Below are positions 16,691 through 25,760 of a stretch of 47,912 bases of DNA, piece after piece. Source of the stretch: an uncultured Planctomycetota bacterium (GTDB taxonomy: Bacteria > Planctomycetota > Planctomycetia > Pirellulales > Thermoguttaceae); assembly GCA_900318195.1 (NCBI GenBank), contig ONJR01000076.1, positions 1-47,912 on the forward strand, given 5' to 3'. Made by a program: the position numbers and the translations under genes. The notes beneath the pieces are model-generated. The model was not told the DNA's origin. It worked only from the letters and a program-made list of their open reading frames with translations, and did no database searches. Numbering within the stretch: position 1 is the stretch's first letter; every line of letters starts with the position of its first letter.

Positions 16691-18013
16691 ATGGTCAACA
16701 ATTACCAGTCCGATCCGCGTTTCCAAGGGCTACGTCCCTTTCCGTCTAAAATATGGCTCTCGTCGCCGACGATGCACGGCGACGAGCTCAAATTCATGAC
16801 GGAAGCGTTCACGACGAACTGGATGTCGACCGTAGGCGCTAATATCAACGAAGCGGAACGGCTCGTCGCGCAGAAAGTCGGGCGCAAATACGCCGTCGCG
16901 CTCGCCTCGGGCACAGCCGCGCTTCATCTGGCGGTCAAGATATGCGGCGAACGCCTCTACGGACGACCGCGCGTAGGGCAAGGAACGCTCGCAGGGCAAA
17001 AGGTCTTCTGTAGCGATATGACCGTCGACGCGACCGTCAATCCCGTCGCCTACGAAAACGGCGAGCCGGTCTTCATTGATACGGAATACGACACGTGGAA
17101 TATGGATCCCGAAGCGCTCGACAAGGCGTTTCAGCTCTATCCCGACGTCAAACTCGTCGTGCTCGCGCACCTCTACGGCGCGCCCGCAAAGCTCGACGAA
17201 TTGCGCGACGTCTGTCGACGCCACAACGCGATGCTTGTGGAAGACGCGGCAGAATCATTCGGCGCAAGCTATAAGGGCGTTCAGACCGGCGCGTTTGGCG
17301 ACGTGTCCGTAATTTCAATGAACGGCAATAAGATCGTAACGGGCAGTTCCGGCGGGTTCCTACTTACCGACGAGCTTGACGTGGCGGATAAAGTTAGGAA
17401 ATGGTCGACCCAGTCGCGCGAAGCGGCGCCGTGGTACCAGCATGAAGAGCTTGGATACAATTACAGAATGAGCAATGTGATCGCGGGCGTGATTAGGGGT
17501 CAACTCCCGTATTTGGAGGAGCACGTCGCGCAGAAGAAGGCGATCTACGAGCGCTATCGCGCCGCGTTCGCCGATCTACCGGTAACGCTCAATCCCTTTG
17601 CAAGCGTAAGCGAGCCGAACTACTGGCTGTCGTGTCTCCTCATTGATCGGGACGCGCTTGCGCCGCACGTTCGAGGGGAGAAGGATTATCTCTTCCATGC
17701 GGAACGCGGTAAATCGTCGCCGTCGGAGATTCTGGAGGCGCTCGCGGCGTTCAACGCGGAGGGGCGTCCGATCTGGAAGCCGATGCATATGCAGCCGATC
17801 TACGCGTCCCATGCTTTCATAACGCGCGCGGGTCAGGGTCGCGGTCTAACGAACGCGTACGTCTCGCGCGCCGAGTCGTCCCTCGACGTCGGCGCCGATA
17901 TTTTCGCGCGCGGTCTGTGCCTACCGAGCGATAATAAGACGACGCTCGCCGAGATCGATCAGATAGCGGAAATCGTGCGCCGCTGTTTCTCGACGCAGGG
18001 GGGCGCGGCATGA
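16691..18013 (+). CDS. PglE-like PLP aminotransferase (DegT/DnrJ/EryC1/StrS)
   Basis: A 440-residue predicted nucleotide-sugar 4-aminotransferase, turning a UDP-4-keto-6-deoxy-HexNAc into the 4-amino sugar with glutamate as donor. SGTAAL (73-78) and VEDAAES (183-189, cofactor-pyridine Asp185) are family motifs, and Lys214 in NGNKIVTGSSGG is the Schiff-base lysine. The protein is longer than the usual 370-390 residues because of an extra loop at about 86-104 and a second insertion near 340-370. It opens the operon and overlaps the next gene by 4 bases. PglE-like proteins work with the PglC- and PglD-like partners encoded next. The exact sugar is not proven, and the matching dehydratase may be CapE (35304) or lie elsewhere. 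Confidence 0.85.
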   Translation: MVNNYQSDPRFQGLRPFPSKIWLSSPTMHGDELKFMTEAFTTNWMSTVGANINEAERLVAQKVGRKYAVALASGTAALHLAVKICGERLYGRPRVGQGTLAGQKVFCSDMTVDATVNPVAYENGEPVFIDTEYDTWNMDPEALDKAFQLYPDVKLVVLAHLYGAPAKLDELRDVCRRHNAMLVEDAAESFGASYKGVQTGAFGDVSVISMNGNKIVTGSSGGFLLTDELDVADKVRKWSTQSREAAPWYQHEELGYNYRMSNVIAGVIRGQLPYLEEHVAQKKAIYERYRAAFADLPVTLNPFASVSEPNYWLSCLLIDRDALAPHVRGEKDYLFHAERGKSSPSEILEALAAFNAEGRPIWKPMHMQPIYASHAFITRAGQGRGLTNAYVSRAESSLDVGADIFARGLCLPSDNKTTLAEIDQIAEIVRRCFSTQGGAA

Positions 18014-18660
18014 CAAGACGCCTCGGGTTCTACGAACGATTCGTTAAACGTCCTCAAGACTTCCTATGCGCGCTCGCTGCGCTCGTCGTTTTGAGTCCGG
18101 TCTTGCTCGTCGTCGCCGCGCTCGTGCGCGTTAAGTTGGGAACGCCGGTTCTCTTCACGCAGGATCGTCCGGGTAAAGACGGCAAGATCTTCAAGCTTTA
18201 CAAGTTCCGCACAATGCTCGACGCGTACGACGCGAGCGGCGAACCGCTTCCGGACGAGGAGCGCCTCACCAGCTTCGGCGCGAAATTGCGCGCGACCTCG
18301 CTCGACGAACTGCCGGAACTCATTAACATCCTCAAGGGCGACATGAGCGTCGTCGGACCGCGTCCGCTACTCGTGCGCTACCTTCCGCGCTACAACGCGC
18401 GTCAGGCGCGGCGGCACGAAGTGCGACCCGGCTTCACCGGGCTCGCGCAAGTTCACGGTCGCAACGCGCTGAGTTGGGAAGAGAAGTTCGAGTGGGACGT
18501 GCAATACGTCGATAACGTTTCCTTTTTCGGCGACTGGAAGATTATTTTGCAGACGGTCGCAACCGTAGTCAAGCGCGAGGGAATTCATTCGGCAAAATCC
18601 GCGACTATGGAGGAGTTTATGGGGAGCGAGCACAACGTCGACAACGGAGCGCAAGCATGA
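18010..18660 (+). CDS. PglC-like polyprenyl-phosphate phosphosugar transferase
   Basis: A 216-residue monotopic enzyme that starts repeat-unit synthesis by moving a sugar-1-phosphate from UDP-sugar to undecaprenyl phosphate at the inner membrane. A single hydrophobic segment at about 17-40 contains the proline expected for a re-entrant helix. KFRTM is at 65-69, the catalytic Asp-Glu pair at 99-100 in ATSLDELPELINILKGDMS, VVGPRPL at 114-120, and RPGFTGLAQVHGRN at 139-152. The length fits the small PglC class, not the long WbaP class. It overlaps both neighbours by 4 bases, showing tight coupling with the aminotransferase and acyltransferase. Confidence 0.9.
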   Translation: MTRRLGFYERFVKRPQDFLCALAALVVLSPVLLVVAALVRVKLGTPVLFTQDRPGKDGKIFKLYKFRTMLDAYDASGEPLPDEERLTSFGAKLRATSLDELPELINILKGDMSVVGPRPLLVRYLPRYNARQARRHEVRPGFTGLAQVHGRNALSWEEKFEWDVQYVDNVSFFGDWKIILQTVATVVKREGIHSAKSATMEEFMGSEHNVDNGAQA

Positions 18661-19292
18661 AAAATCTAATACTGATCGGCGCAGGAGGTTGCGGACGCGA
18701 AGTTCTGCAGTGGGCAAAGGACGTCAATCGCGCGTCTCCGCGCTGGAAGATTAAAGGGTTCCTCGACGACAATCCCAACGCGCTCGACGGCAAAGCGTGC
18801 GACGCCAAGATAATTGGGACGATCGCCGACTACTCGCCCCAAGACGACGACGAATTCTTATGCTGTCTGGGAACGAGCGCGACGCGCGAACGCGTCTTTA
18901 ACACGCTTCAAGCGCGCGGCGCGCGCTTTACAACGCTCGCGCATCCGACGGCGGTCGTATCCGACTCGTGCGAACTCGGCGAGGGAGTCATATTGTACCC
19001 CTTTGCGCTCGTGTCGCCCAATGCAAAGATAGGGCGCGGATGCATAATTAATATGTACTCTAGCGTAACCCACGACTGCCAGTTGGGCGAATTTTGCACG
19101 ATTAGCGGACACTGCGACATAACGGGCGCGTGTGTGTTAGGCGCGCGCGTCTTTATGGGGTCGTCGTCTCAAATTACGCCGGGAACGCAGCTCGGGGACG
19201 ACGTTTGGATTTGCGCGGGCTCGTGCGTTATGACGCGCGCGCGCGCTGGCGTCAAGTTGCTCGGCGTTCCAGCAAAGATCGTTAAATTTTAG
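18657..19292 (+). CDS. PglD/NeuD-like sugar N-acyltransferase
   Basis: A 211-residue left-handed beta-helix acyltransferase. The N-terminal nucleotide-sugar-binding subdomain has GAGGCGREV (8-16). The C-terminal hexapeptide-repeat half includes the segment HDCQLGEFCTISGHCDITG, whose His is the catalytic-type base. Relatives N-acylate the 4-amino group of UDP-4-amino sugars, normally with acetyl-CoA. The acyl carrier protein and FkbH-like genes that follow raise the possibility that the acyl donor here is an ACP thioester. That is inference from gene order. Confidence 0.85.
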   Translation: MKNLILIGAGGCGREVLQWAKDVNRASPRWKIKGFLDDNPNALDGKACDAKIIGTIADYSPQDDDEFLCCLGTSATRERVFNTLQARGARFTTLAHPTAVVSDSCELGEGVILYPFALVSPNAKIGRGCIINMYSSVTHDCQLGEFCTISGHCDITGACVLGARVFMGSSSQITPGTQLGDDVWICAGSCVMTRARAGVKLLGVPAKIVKF

Positions 19293-19327
19293 GTTAGGTT
19301 GCACGGTACAGAGGAGATCATTACCTC

Positions 19328-19543
19328 ATGGAAGACCAATTCCTCGCTTTTGTCGCCGACGTTATGGAAGTCGACGCTAACGAACTGTCGCTCGCGACTC
19401 AATACAAGAGCTACGCAAAGTGGGATTCCATTATGATGCTCACGCTCATTATGGAACTCGAAGCGCAATACAACGTGTCCATTCCAGTGGAAAAAGTCAA
19501 CGCCGTACGCACATTGGACGACCTCTGGAAACTCGTTCAATAA
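19328..19543 (+). CDS. Acyl carrier protein
   Basis: A 71-residue acidic helical protein. Ser34 in KWDSIMMLTLIMELE is the predicted phosphopantetheine site; the canonical motif is DSL. The helix I region and the end (NAVRTLDDLWKLV) also fit the ACP fold. It is not next to fatty-acid genes but lies between a PglD-like acyltransferase and an FkbH-like protein, as in glyceryl-ACP modules. GAGGAG precedes the ATG at slightly long spacing. Confidence 0.88.
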   Translation: MEDQFLAFVADVMEVDANELSLATQYKSYAKWDSIMMLTLIMELEAQYNVSIPVEKVNAVRTLDDLWKLVQ

Positions 19544-19580
19544 CGGATTAGCAATCTTTAATTCGCACAACCAACGTAAA

Positions 19581-21239
19581 ATGATGAGTTCTACTAAGAG
19601 AATCGCGTTGCTCTCCAACGTAACCGTCGATCTTGTCGTCGCAAAGTTGCGCAAGCGGTATGAATGTTATATTCCGGAAGGTTACAACGCTTGGGCTATG
19701 GAAGCGCTCAATCATACCGCGCCGTTATACGCCGAGAAGCTCGACGCAATCGTAATAATGCTCGACGGCACGGAAGCGCGCGCGTGGAAATCATACGGCG
19801 AGGCGCTCGAACGCGTCGACGCATGGAAGACCGCGACCCGCGCGCTGATCGAGAACACGAGCGAAATACCCGTCTTTATTACGACCGTCGATTTTCGCGT
19901 CAATCGCATTAGGACGCTCGCAGAACGTTCGAGGCGTACGGAACTAGAAAACGCGTGGTATCAGTTCGTACAAGAGCTTGCGGAAACGACCGGGCGCGTC
20001 TACGCGCTCGATCTCGCCGACGCGATCGCCGACCTTGGTCGCGAACGCTTCTACTCCAATAAAATGTGGTACCTAAGCGGCTCGCCCTACTCGCGCGACG
20101 GACTCGCCGTCGTCGCAAGGGAACTGACGCGCGCGCTCGACGCCGCGTTCGCGCAACGCAAAAAGATTATCGCGCTCGATCTCGACAACACGCTCTGGGG
20201 CGGCGTCGTCGGGGAAGACGGACTCGAAGGAATTCAGCTCGCAGAACATCAAGAAGGTCAGCGCTACTACGATTTCCAACGCCAGGCGTTAGAAATGCAG
20301 AAGCGCGGTATTTTGCTCGCCGTCGTGTCAAAAAATAACGAAGACGACGCAATGAACGCGCTGGAAAATCACCCTGCTATGACCCTGCGCCCAGAGAACT
20401 TCGTCGCGAAAAAGATCAACTGGGAGAATAAAGCGCGCAATCTACAGGAGATGGCGCGCGAGCTCAAACTAACGGAAGGAAGTTTCATTTTCGTCGACGA
20501 CAACCCGGTAGAACGTGAAATCGTCGCCAACGAACTACCGGACGTCGACGTTCCGCCGTTCCCCGACTCCACCGAACTACTGCCGTTCGCCGAATCGCTA
20601 TGGTTCGATTACTGCCGACCGTTGCGCGCGCTCGAAGAGGACCGCAATAAGACGCAAATGTATCAAGCTGAAGCGGCAAGGACAAAGGCGCGCGAAGCGA
20701 GCGTGTCGCTAGAAGACTTCCTGGCAAAATTGCAGATTACCGTCGAAATCCATCGGATGCGCGACGACGAACTCGAACGCGTCGCGCAATTGTGCGGCAA
20801 GACGAATCAGTTCAATCTGACGACTATTCGATATTCGCAATCAGAGCTCGCCGAACTCGCCAACCGCCCAGACTGCGCGATCTACACCGTGCGCTCAGCC
20901 GACAAGTACGGCGACGCTGGGTTGATCGCCGTACTCATTCTACGCGAAGAAAAAGACAGCGCTATGCGCGTCGACTCGTTCCTCATGAGTTGCCGAGTTA
21001 TGGGGAGGATGATCGAAAACGTTATAATCAACGAAATTGTCAACTGCTATCGCGAACACAAAGTTATACGCGCGCGATTCATTCCGACTGCCAAGAACGC
21101 GCCCGTGAAAGATTTGTATGAAAGATTGGGCTTTTCGCTAGTCGGAGAACAGGCGGCTAGTAAAGAGTATCAACTCGACGCGCAACGTTTTCAGTATCGG
21201 GAGAATCCGCAATTCAAATCGATTAAGTTCACTCCGTAA
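19581..21239 (+). CDS. FkbH-like HAD-IIIC protein with C-terminal GNAT domain
   Basis: A 552-residue two-domain protein. Residues about 195-345 form the HAD-IIIC domain, with DLDNTLWGGVVGEDG (200-214), VVSKNNEDDA and FVDDNPVERE. Residues about 385-540 form a GNAT-like domain with DAGLIAVLIL and ARFIPTAKNAPVKDLYERLGF. The first 190 residues match the N-terminal SGNH-like part of FkbH proteins. Characterised FkbH-family enzymes in polyketide pathways take 1,3-bisphosphoglycerate, dephosphorylate it and load the glyceryl group on an ACP. The ACP gene just upstream supports the same chemistry here. Its acceptor in this locus is unproven. Confidence 0.87.
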   Translation: MMSSTKRIALLSNVTVDLVVAKLRKRYECYIPEGYNAWAMEALNHTAPLYAEKLDAIVIMLDGTEARAWKSYGEALERVDAWKTATRALIENTSEIPVFITTVDFRVNRIRTLAERSRRTELENAWYQFVQELAETTGRVYALDLADAIADLGRERFYSNKMWYLSGSPYSRDGLAVVARELTRALDAAFAQRKKIIALDLDNTLWGGVVGEDGLEGIQLAEHQEGQRYYDFQRQALEMQKRGILLAVVSKNNEDDAMNALENHPAMTLRPENFVAKKINWENKARNLQEMARELKLTEGSFIFVDDNPVEREIVANELPDVDVPPFPDSTELLPFAESLWFDYCRPLRALEEDRNKTQMYQAEAARTKAREASVSLEDFLAKLQITVEIHRMRDDELERVAQLCGKTNQFNLTTIRYSQSELAELANRPDCAIYTVRSADKYGDAGLIAVLILREEKDSAMRVDSFLMSCRVMGRMIENVIINEIVNCYREHKVIRARFIPTAKNAPVKDLYERLGFSLVGEQAASKEYQLDAQRFQYRENPQFKSIKFTP

Positions 21240-21537
21240 CACGCTACGATTTGAGCGTTCAATCGCCGACGTCTATGAGGGCAACCGACGAGTTAGCGCA
21301 CACAACGTTGCTCGAACCGGGTTACGTGCGAGCATAGGCGTAGCTATTGAAGGGAGCAATCCGAAAGTCGGGCGGTTACGCGTTAGAAAAGAACGCAATT
21401 TCGCGACGCTCGCCTGTGCGCAAATTAAGAGGAAAACGCGCCTCAAACGATTCGTCATACGAAATCCACGATTCCAGATTAAGCGTAGTTCCAATAGACG
21501 TAAGGTTATCGCCTGTCTGAACCAAGGTAAAGGCACT
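21240..21537. other. Gene-free gap within the polysaccharide locus
   Basis: No gene, terminator or clear promoter seen. It separates the amino-sugar module from the LicD module and may mark a join between acquired segments. Confidence 0.5.
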
Positions 21538-22434
21538 ATGGAAAACATTCAACCAAGTATTCTTAGAGAACTGCAGAAAGTCGAACTTGACATACTTAAA
21601 AAGTTCGACTCAGTATGCCGGAAGTACGATATCCAATACTGTCTCTTTTGGGGAACGATGTTGGGCGCCGTTCGTCATTCTGGCTTCATTCCCTGGGACG
21701 ACGATATCGACGTCGGCATGACGCGCGTCGATTATGAAAAATTGCGCGCCGTACCTCCGGAGGAATGGAATAATGAATATCTTCTCGCCGACCCCAAAGA
21801 CGAGTCGCACTGGTTGCGCTATCCTTACCCAAGGATCTATAAGCTCAACACCGTCTTTGAAACGAGATATCGCTACGCGCATGATCGTGTAAAATACAAT
21901 CGCGACAAGATTCCTATGGGAATATGGCTGGACATATTCGTACTAGACGACGTTGCGTCGCCCAAGGCGGCGTATCGAACCTGGCCGTTTATACGCGCGC
22001 TCTTTAAACTTTATTATTGGGCAAAATGTAGGATCAAACCGGTAAGAGGCGACTCGCTGAAGGCAATTACTCTTAACACAATGAAGTTTTTCATTTACTA
22101 TTTGCTAAATATCGTACCCAAGCCGGAACTCAAAATAGCTAAGAAAATCGAAAAGCTGTGCCTTTCGCAACCTGGAGAATATATCGTCGATTACTACGCC
22201 GATCACATCAATTATTTGTCGCCCTGCAAGCGAGACGACTTTTTTCCACTCGTCGAGGTACAATTCGAGGACATGCAATCTTGGATTCCGAAAAACGCTC
22301 ATAAACTGATGACCGACTGGTATGGCGATTACATGAAGTTGCCGCCGGAAGATCAACGAGTCAACCACCAACCATATATTCTCGATTTAGGAGACGGAAG
22401 AGGCAAAATCATCGATATGGGAAAATACGTCTAA
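21538..22434 (+). CDS. LicD family phosphotransferase (first copy)
   Basis: A 298-residue cytoplasmic or membrane-associated protein. The LicD core FWGTMLGAVRHSGFIPWDDDID spans residues 37-58 and contains the DDD/DxD metal-binding aspartates (54-58). LicD-type enzymes transfer a phospho-substituent (phosphocholine in Haemophilus and pneumococcus) from a CDP-linked donor to a glycan. No choline uptake or kinase genes (licA, licB) are nearby, so the donor is probably another CDP compound, perhaps from the enzyme at 25761. AAGG lies before the ATG. It shares only the core with the second LicD at 27134. Confidence 0.85.
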   Translation: MENIQPSILRELQKVELDILKKFDSVCRKYDIQYCLFWGTMLGAVRHSGFIPWDDDIDVGMTRVDYEKLRAVPPEEWNNEYLLADPKDESHWLRYPYPRIYKLNTVFETRYRYAHDRVKYNRDKIPMGIWLDIFVLDDVASPKAAYRTWPFIRALFKLYYWAKCRIKPVRGDSLKAITLNTMKFFIYYLLNIVPKPELKIAKKIEKLCLSQPGEYIVDYYADHINYLSPCKRDDFFPLVEVQFEDMQSWIPKNAHKLMTDWYGDYMKLPPEDQRVNHQPYILDLGDGRGKIIDMGKYV

Positions 22435-22893
22435 CCGTGAACCGCGCTAATCCCCCGTGCATTGCGTCTAACACAGGCTCGACATACGAACCTGCGGATA
22501 AATATGGCGCGTGAATTCAATTGAATTAGAGACGACAAGATTAACTTTATGGTCGAATCTGGCAGAAACGACGGCAAGCGTAATGAAAAGGTCTTCAAAA
22601 GAAGGACGCATTTGGATGCGCTGTAACGCGGCGCCGTTCACCCAAGCGGTTGGCTTGCTCCTGTGAGAAAGTAACGAGACTTTCCGAGAGCAACGTCGTC
22701 AAAGCGCTAGAGACTAGCAAACCGGCTCTTAATACGCTGATTCGCAATAAAACATTTCGTTCGATAAACGCTTAACCCTACAGGTTGAGACACAAACACG
22801 TTATCGCTTGAAACAGGGCGCAATAAAAGCGATTTTAATCTTTTTACGGTTCCGAAATATCGAGCTCAAACGACGGCGCTTGAAGGTTCACAT
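22435..22893. other. Gene-free gap
   Basis: About 460 bases without a supported gene. It is interrupted by stops in every frame and shows no recognisable insertion-sequence ends. A decayed gene is possible but nothing identifies it. Confidence 0.5.
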
Positions 22894-24123
22894 ATGAACG
22901 AAACGAATCCACCTAACAAAATCGTTATCGTAGGCTGTAATCACTTTAACGTTCTGGGCGTTGTAAGAAGCCTCGGAAGAATGGGAGTGCGACCCTACGG
23001 CGTCTTGACAGAAAAAGGACGAAAATACGTCAGTCGATCAAGATATTGGCGAAAAGTGTTCGCCGTTCAAGATGAAGAAGATCTGATTAACCCGCTCCTA
23101 GAGAATTTTATTAACGAAGATCACAAGCCCGTCCTCATACCATGTCTAGACGGACAAGCGGCCTTAATCGATCAAAACTACGATCTGCTTAAGGAACGCT
23201 TTATTCTTCCGTCGATCAACGGTCGACAAGGCGAAATTGTTAAAGCAATGAATAAACTGCGTCAATACGAGCTCGCGCAGGATCATGGAGTCAAGATGAC
23301 TCCAACTATCTCGATCATGTTGCCGCAAGGCGCTAGAACGACGCCAGATTTTGAGCCTCCCTACATTCTCAAGCCTGTCATGACGGTCGAGGGCGAGAAA
23401 CTTGACATAGAGGTTTGCGCCGATCTCGCAAGTTATCGCGCTGCGATCGACAAATTTACGACGCTCCACTATCCGCGCATCCTGGTGCAACGTTACCTAT
23501 CGGAGCGGCGCGAGTTTTGTATTTCGGGCGCCATTATGCCGTCCGGTGGGTTCGACATGGCGGTAGTCGAAAACCTCCGACGTTGGCCATTGAATTTCGG
23601 AATAGGCTCTTTCGCCAAACTGTCCCTTGAAGACGACGTCATTTCTTACGCGCGCGAACTCATGTCATTCGCTCGCGACGTGGGATATGTCGGTCCGATC
23701 GATATCGAGTTTTTCCAGAGTAAAGAACGCGTCTTCTACCTCAATGAAATTAACTGGCGCAGTAGCGGACGCAATTTTATCTCTTTTTACACTGGAATTC
23801 ACCCGGCGTACGACTATTACCTGGACGCCACGAACGCGACGCGTCAGACATTCGCGCGTATTAACACGCGCGCTGGCTTAGTCTTTTCCGGACGAGGAGA
23901 ATTGCACCTTGCGCAGGAAGGAAATTTACCTTATCGAACCTTGTTAAGAGATATGCTACGAGCGAACTCTTATTCTACCTGGTTTTGGCGCGATCCCATA
24001 CCGTTTGTTTCGGAAATGACGCGACTCTCAGGTCGGTTTGTCTCCATTGTTACATCACGCATATTTAGCAGGTCGTCAAAAGCACGAGATAGGAAGAGTG
24101 AAACGTATGCAGATAAAGATTAA
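22894..24123 (+). CDS. ATP-grasp family ligase
   Basis: A 409-residue predicted ATP-dependent carboxylate-amine (or thiol) ligase, joining an acyl group to an amine through an acyl phosphate. The N-terminus IVIVGCNHFNVLGVVRSLG is the pre-ATP-grasp fold. YILKP near 156-160 supplies the ATP-binding lysine and FYLNEINWRSSG has the metal ligands Glu285 and Asn287. The C-terminal 90 residues are basic. In surface-glycan loci such enzymes can attach amino acids or hydroxy acids to sugars. GAAGG is seven bases before the ATG. It overlaps the GNAT gene by 17 bases, pointing to a joint role. Confidence 0.82.
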   Translation: MNETNPPNKIVIVGCNHFNVLGVVRSLGRMGVRPYGVLTEKGRKYVSRSRYWRKVFAVQDEEDLINPLLENFINEDHKPVLIPCLDGQAALIDQNYDLLKERFILPSINGRQGEIVKAMNKLRQYELAQDHGVKMTPTISIMLPQGARTTPDFEPPYILKPVMTVEGEKLDIEVCADLASYRAAIDKFTTLHYPRILVQRYLSERREFCISGAIMPSGGFDMAVVENLRRWPLNFGIGSFAKLSLEDDVISYARELMSFARDVGYVGPIDIEFFQSKERVFYLNEINWRSSGRNFISFYTGIHPAYDYYLDATNATRQTFARINTRAGLVFSGRGELHLAQEGNLPYRTLLRDMLRANSYSTWFWRDPIPFVSEMTRLSGRFVSIVTSRIFSRSSKARDRKSETYADKD

Positions 24124-24652
24124 GGGGCGCAATCTCCTTCACACTTGTCGTTACTCGATCATGAGGTTAGACCTCGCACATTTTACGCGCAGCGTTGCGC
24201 AACCATGCCGAATCGAGCCGCTTACAACCGAAAACATTGATGCGCGGCGTACGTATTCGTCTTTCGACGCACGTCAGCGTGAGCTCATACGCAATCAACC
24301 GTCGAGAACGCAAGGCTGGCTCTTCTACGTCGACGAAATAGAAGAGCCTGTCTCGTCTATGTTCGCCTTACGTCGAGGCGCCGTCGATAAATTCTTCAAA
24401 ATACGCAATATAGACGTCTACTTGGCTATGATGTACACGCCGCCGGAATATCGCGGACGCGGATACTGCCGCGACATGATGACGCTTGTCCTGAAGGAAT
24501 TGCGCCAAGACGAAATCGAATTTGCCCATCTTGCCGTGCGCCCTAATAACCTCGCCGCAGTCAAGCTCTACGAAAAACTCGGATTCGAGCAAATTGACGT
24601 CAAGCGATTCGCGCGCGTTTTGCGATACAATATTCCATATTACACACTATAG
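24107..24652 (+). CDS. GNAT family N-acetyltransferase
   Basis: A 181-residue acetyltransferase using acetyl-CoA or another acyl-Co[17 protein letters not shown] carries the R/Q-x-x-G-x-G/A pyrophosphate-binding motif, and [21 protein letters not shown] is the typical C-terminal GNAT segment. The ATG at 24107 is preferred, with AGGAAGAG upstream; the frame is open further up to 24038. It overlaps the ATP-grasp gene and is followed 17 bases later by the aminotransferase, so it may acetylate the amine that pathway makes. Confidence 0.82.
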   Translation: MQIKIKGRNLLHTCRYSIMRLDLAHFTRSVAQPCRIEPLTTENIDARRTYSSFDARQRELIRNQPSRTQGWLFYVDEIEEPVSSMFALRRGAVDKFFKIRNIDVYLAMMYTPPEYRGRGYCRDMMTLVLKELRQDEIEFAHLAVRPNNLAAVKLYEKLGFEQIDVKRFARVLRYNIPYYTL

Positions 24653-24669
24653 ACCCAAAGGCGGATTTC

Positions 24670-25743
24670 ATGTTAAACTTTACTGTAGGACCCGTGCAAT
24701 CGAGCGAATGTGTGCGCGCAATCGGCGCGGAAAACGTGCCGTACTTCAGAACGCCGGAATTCTCGAACCTCATGCTCGAAAACGAACGCATGATTCTGGA
24801 TTTCGCCAATGCGCCCGAAGGGTCGCGCGCAATCTTTCTTACTGGTTCTGGCACGGCGGCCATGGAAGCGGCGGTTATGAACGCGCTAACGCGCGCGGAT
24901 AAAGCGCTTGTCGTCAATGGCGGAAGTTTTGGCACGCGCTTCGTTCAACTCTTACAACGTCACGACATACCGTACGACGAGATTAAACTTGAGCGCGGTC
25001 AACCGCTTCGCGAAGAGGATTTAGCGCGCTACGAAGGCGGCGATTATACGACCTTTCTCATTAATGCCTGCGAGACCTCGACTGGCGTCAAATACGATAT
25101 GGATATAGTGGCGCAATTCTGCAAACGTAACAACGCGTTCCTGATTGTTGACGCCATAAGCTATTTTCTTGCCGAAGAATTCGATATGACGGAACTCGAC
25201 GCCGGAATTATGATCACAGGCTCGCAAAAAGCGCTGGCATGTCCGCCGGGAATTTCCATTTTAGCGCTCGCGCCGAGCGCGTTGGAAAAAATCGCGTCCA
25301 CATCGGTAAAGTGTATGTACTTCGATCTCAAAGACGCGCTCAAGAACGGCGAGCGCGGTCAGACGCCATTTACCCCTGCGGTCGCGACGCTCATCCAGAT
25401 TCACGAACGTCTCAAAGAAATCGAAGCGTTGGGCGGCGCGCAAGAGGAGAGTCGTAGAATCGGCGCGCTAGCGCGGTATTTCCGGAACGCTCTGGTCGAC
25501 TTGCCATTCGAATTAGCAACCGCTTCGCCTTGCGCGTCGGTTACCTCGCTCCATCCGACAACGGCGTCGGCGTACGATATTTTTACCACGCTCAAAGACG
25601 AATACGAAATCTGGGTGTGTCCCAACGGCGGCGAGTTGCGCGACCTCGTCTTCCGCGTCGGGCACATCGGCGCGCTTACTACGGACGACTACGACGTTTT
25701 ACTCGACGCGTTTCGCGATATGCAACGCCGCGCGCTCATTTAG
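24670..25743 (+). CDS. Class V PLP aminotransferase (PhnW/AGT-like)
   Basis: A 357-residue fold-type I aminotransferase. FTVGPVQ at the N-terminus, [13 protein letters not shown] (phosphate-binding region) and VDAIS are class V motifs, and the Schiff-base lysine is Lys187 in [11 protein letters not shown]. The nearest named families are 2-aminoethylphosphonate-pyruvate and alanine-glyoxylate aminotransferases. No phosphoenolpyruvate mutase or phosphonopyruvate decarboxylase is in the window, so aminoethylphosphonate is possible only if those are encoded elsewhere. An amino-polyol phosphate is an alternative. It is followed 17 bases later by the cytidylyltransferase fusion, which probably acts on its product. 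Confidence 0.83.
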   Translation: MLNFTVGPVQSSECVRAIGAENVPYFRTPEFSNLMLENERMILDFANAPEGSRAIFLTGSGTAAMEAAVMNALTRADKALVVNGGSFGTRFVQLLQRHDIPYDEIKLERGQPLREEDLARYEGGDYTTFLINACETSTGVKYDMDIVAQFCKRNNAFLIVDAISYFLAEEFDMTELDAGIMITGSQKALACPPGISILALAPSALEKIASTSVKCMYFDLKDALKNGERGQTPFTPAVATLIQIHERLKEIEALGGAQEESRRIGALARYFRNALVDLPFELATASPCASVTSLHPTTASAYDIFTTLKDEYEIWVCPNGGELRDLVFRVGHIGALTTDDYDVLLDAFRDMQRRALI

Positions 25744-25760
25744 CACAGTGAGGGAGAGAC

